A stretch of DNA of 7,493 nucleotides from Clostridiales bacterium UBA6330 (GTDB lineage: Bacteria > Bacillota > Clostridia > Oscillospirales > CAG-272), in assembly GCA_002438075.1 (NCBI GenBank), contig DJSQ01000016.1, positions 1 to 7,493 on the forward strand, in the 5' to 3' direction. The notes below the pieces were generated by a model that worked only from the letters and a program-made list of their open reading frames with translations, was not told where the DNA came from and searched no databases. Positions 6,846-7,493 of this stretch are shown one piece after another. Both the position numbers and the translations under genes were made by a program. The number at the start of each line of letters is the position of its first letter. Within the stretch, counting starts at the first letter, position 1.

Positions 6846-6895
6846 GAACATGGTTCTGACTGCAATCGCGATGAATTCGTCGGTTTTGTGAAAAG

Positions 6896-6952
6896 GGACC
6901 GCAACCGACGCTTGCCGTCTGCGGTCCGCTTGGTTGTTCGGTTTTGCGTTTT
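6896..6952 (+). terminator. Terminator-like hairpin in the RHH-XRE intergenic region
   Basis: GGACCGCA (6896-6903) pairs with TGCGGTCC (6920-6927), with a 3-nt bulge and an inner GACG/CGTC stem (6907-6910, 6916-6919) closed by a 5-nt loop. On the plus strand the tail to 6952 is T-rich (GGTTGTTCGGTTTTGCGTTTT) but interrupted by G. On the minus strand it is followed by CTTTTC. It may be an intrinsic terminator, possibly bidirectional, or an attenuator in the XRE leader. The only short reading frame ahead of it (6844-6891, 15 codons) has no ribosome site. Confidence 0.45.
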
Positions 6953-6994
6953 GAAATGCGGTTTTCGTGTTCGGAAGCCGTAAAACAGTCTATT

Positions 6995-7022
6995 TATAGC
7001 CCGATTATACCATATATAGCCC
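6995..7022. repeat. Direct repeat TATAGCCC at 20-bp spacing, with a minus-strand extended -10
   Basis: TATAGCCC occurs at 6995-7002 and 7015-7022, exactly two helical turns apart, about 60-80 bp before the XRE start. Between them the minus strand carries TGGTATAAT (7004-7012), a full extended -10, but the -35 position (CCGTCA) is poor. The arrangement could be a binding site for a regulator acting on the same face of DNA, possibly XRE autoregulation. Confidence 0.35.
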
Positions 7023-7078
7023 ACGTTGACGGTTAAAAAGCGGTAAAATGAGAAAAACTGCTGTTATGAGGTGAGAGA

Positions 7079-7321
7079 ATGGATACCTACACAACCGTAA
7101 AGAACCGTTTGCTGTTGCTGTGCGAGGAAAAAGGGATGTCGGTGCACAAGCTGGCAATGGAGTCCGCCGTGCCGCCGTCGACCATTAAGAACATTCTGTA
7201 CGGCAAGAGCCGCAACCCGGGGATTGTGACCCTGAAAATGCTCTGTGACGGGCTCGGGATCAGTCTGCCCGATTTTTTCGCCACCCCCGAATTCGCCGAA
7301 TTGGAGCAGGAGATTCGGTGA
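7079..7321 (+). CDS. Small XRE (Cro/C1-type) helix-turn-helix regulator
   Basis: The 80-residue DNA-binding protein is almost entirely one HTH domain. Helix 1 is about residues 5-18 (TTVKNRLLLLCEEK). Helix 2 follows at 21-29 (SVHKLAMES), the recognition helix is PPSTIKNIL (32-40), and GKSRNPGIVTLKMLCDGLGISLPDFF completes the five-helix fold. A short acidic tail (EFAELEQEIR) ends the protein. It has no peptide-binding, peptidase or oligomerisation domain. The ATG at 7079 follows GAGGTGA with 4 nt spacing. No strong promoter is seen directly upstream; a TTGACG (7026-7031) lacks a good -10, so expression may come from the promoter at 6796-6825. Its TGA overlaps a GTG that opens a 27-codon frame. 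The targets are unknown; repression of its own region is a reasonable guess. Confidence 0.85.
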   Translation: MDTYTTVKNRLLLLCEEKGMSVHKLAMESAVPPSTIKNILYGKSRNPGIVTLKMLCDGLGISLPDFFATPEFAELEQEIR

Positions 7322-7401
7322 TAGTAGTAGGATATCTGCCATGTTACCGATACGCGGGTGCCGAGATTCCGCCTGCCGATACCCCTTCGGGGGGCGACTG
7401 A
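7318..7401 (+). CDS. Possible 27-residue peptide ORF overlapping the XRE stop
   Basis: A GTG at 7318-7320 overlaps the XRE stop as GTGA and opens a 27-codon frame ending at TGA 7399-7401. The predicted peptide begins VIVVGYLPCY and contains YAGAEIPPA followed by DTPSGGD. There is no clear Shine-Dalgarno of its own, so translation would depend on coupling to XRE. The main support is that YxGAEIPPA recurs in the same frame at 7468-7493. It could equally be non-coding repeat DNA. Confidence 0.25.
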   Translation: MIVVGYLPCYRYAGAEIPPADTPSGGD

Positions 7402-7493
7402 ACACAGCAGGTGTTTGCGCTGAAAGGACACGGAACAAAAGAGGTGCGAAATGCTAATTTGATGCCTTACACGGGTGCCGAGATCCCGCCTGC
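7351..7493 (+). repeat. 26-bp direct repeat pair, 117 bp apart
   Basis: 7351-7376 and 7468-7493 agree at 24 of 26 positions (core CGGGTGCCGAGAT, then YCCGCCTGC). The second copy is cut by the window end, so the repeat may be longer. The period is 39 codons, so both copies fall in one frame and read Y-A/T-GAEIPPA; one difference is silent (ATT/ATC) and one changes Ala to Thr. Between them are a small CCCC-TTC-GGGG hairpin (7382-7392) and a GAGGTG ribosome-like site (7441-7446) before an ATG at 7451 that stops after three codons. A second ATG at 7462 overlaps that stop and is in frame with the repeat. Confidence 0.6.

Noticed and set aside
6842..7024. 60-codon minus-strand frame in the RHH-XRE intergenic region
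   Set aside because: It is an Arg/Thr/Lys-rich translation without a ribosome site that spans the terminator-like hairpin and promoter elements.

Overview
The window looks like chromosomal DNA from a GC-rich Firmicute, most likely a gut-type member of the Clostridia (Oscillospiraceae/Christensenellales-like). This is inferred from the GC-rich codons, Shine-Dalgarno sites, sigma-A-type promoters, the Firmicutes class of GalT, a collagen-like surface protein and small XRE and ribbon-helix-helix (RHH) regulators. There are no rRNA or tRNA genes, no CRISPR array and no recognisable transposase or integrase.

Positions 71-6223 hold a tight three-gene operon on the minus strand, read right to left. 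It starts at a near-consensus promoter (6286-6314). The first gene encodes a class II GalT (UTP/UDP-hexose-1-phosphate uridylyltransferase). The second, overlapping by ATGA, encodes a membrane-anchored collagen-like protein ending in an SGNH/GDSL hydrolase. The third, 19 bp further on, encodes a 906-residue heparinase II/III-like protein with a carbohydrate-binding-like N-terminus and a stalk-like domain. Together they suggest glycan breakdown: an esterase and a lyase-type enzyme, plus a cytoplasmic enzyme that feeds galactose into UDP-sugar metabolism. The substrate cannot be read from sequence. The heparinase-like protein has no visible signal peptide.

The operon is bracketed by two copies (1-58 and 6353-6438) of a two-hairpin palindromic repeat in opposite orientations: an A hairpin with a TTAGG...CCTAA stem and a B hairpin with a GGGGC-3 nt-GCCCC core. 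They resemble dispersed intergenic REP/MITE-like elements.

Positions 6439-7493 are a small regulatory region. A 63-residue RHH protein gene (minus) and an 80-residue XRE regulator gene (plus) diverge from a 324-bp intergenic stretch. That stretch holds overlapping opposite-facing promoters, a perfect 19-bp dyad, a terminator-like hairpin and an 8-bp direct repeat spaced at 20 bp. Beyond the XRE gene, a 26-bp sequence occurs twice, 117 bp apart, in one reading frame. It would encode short peptides sharing Y-x-G-A-E-I-P-P-A; the second copy runs off the window.
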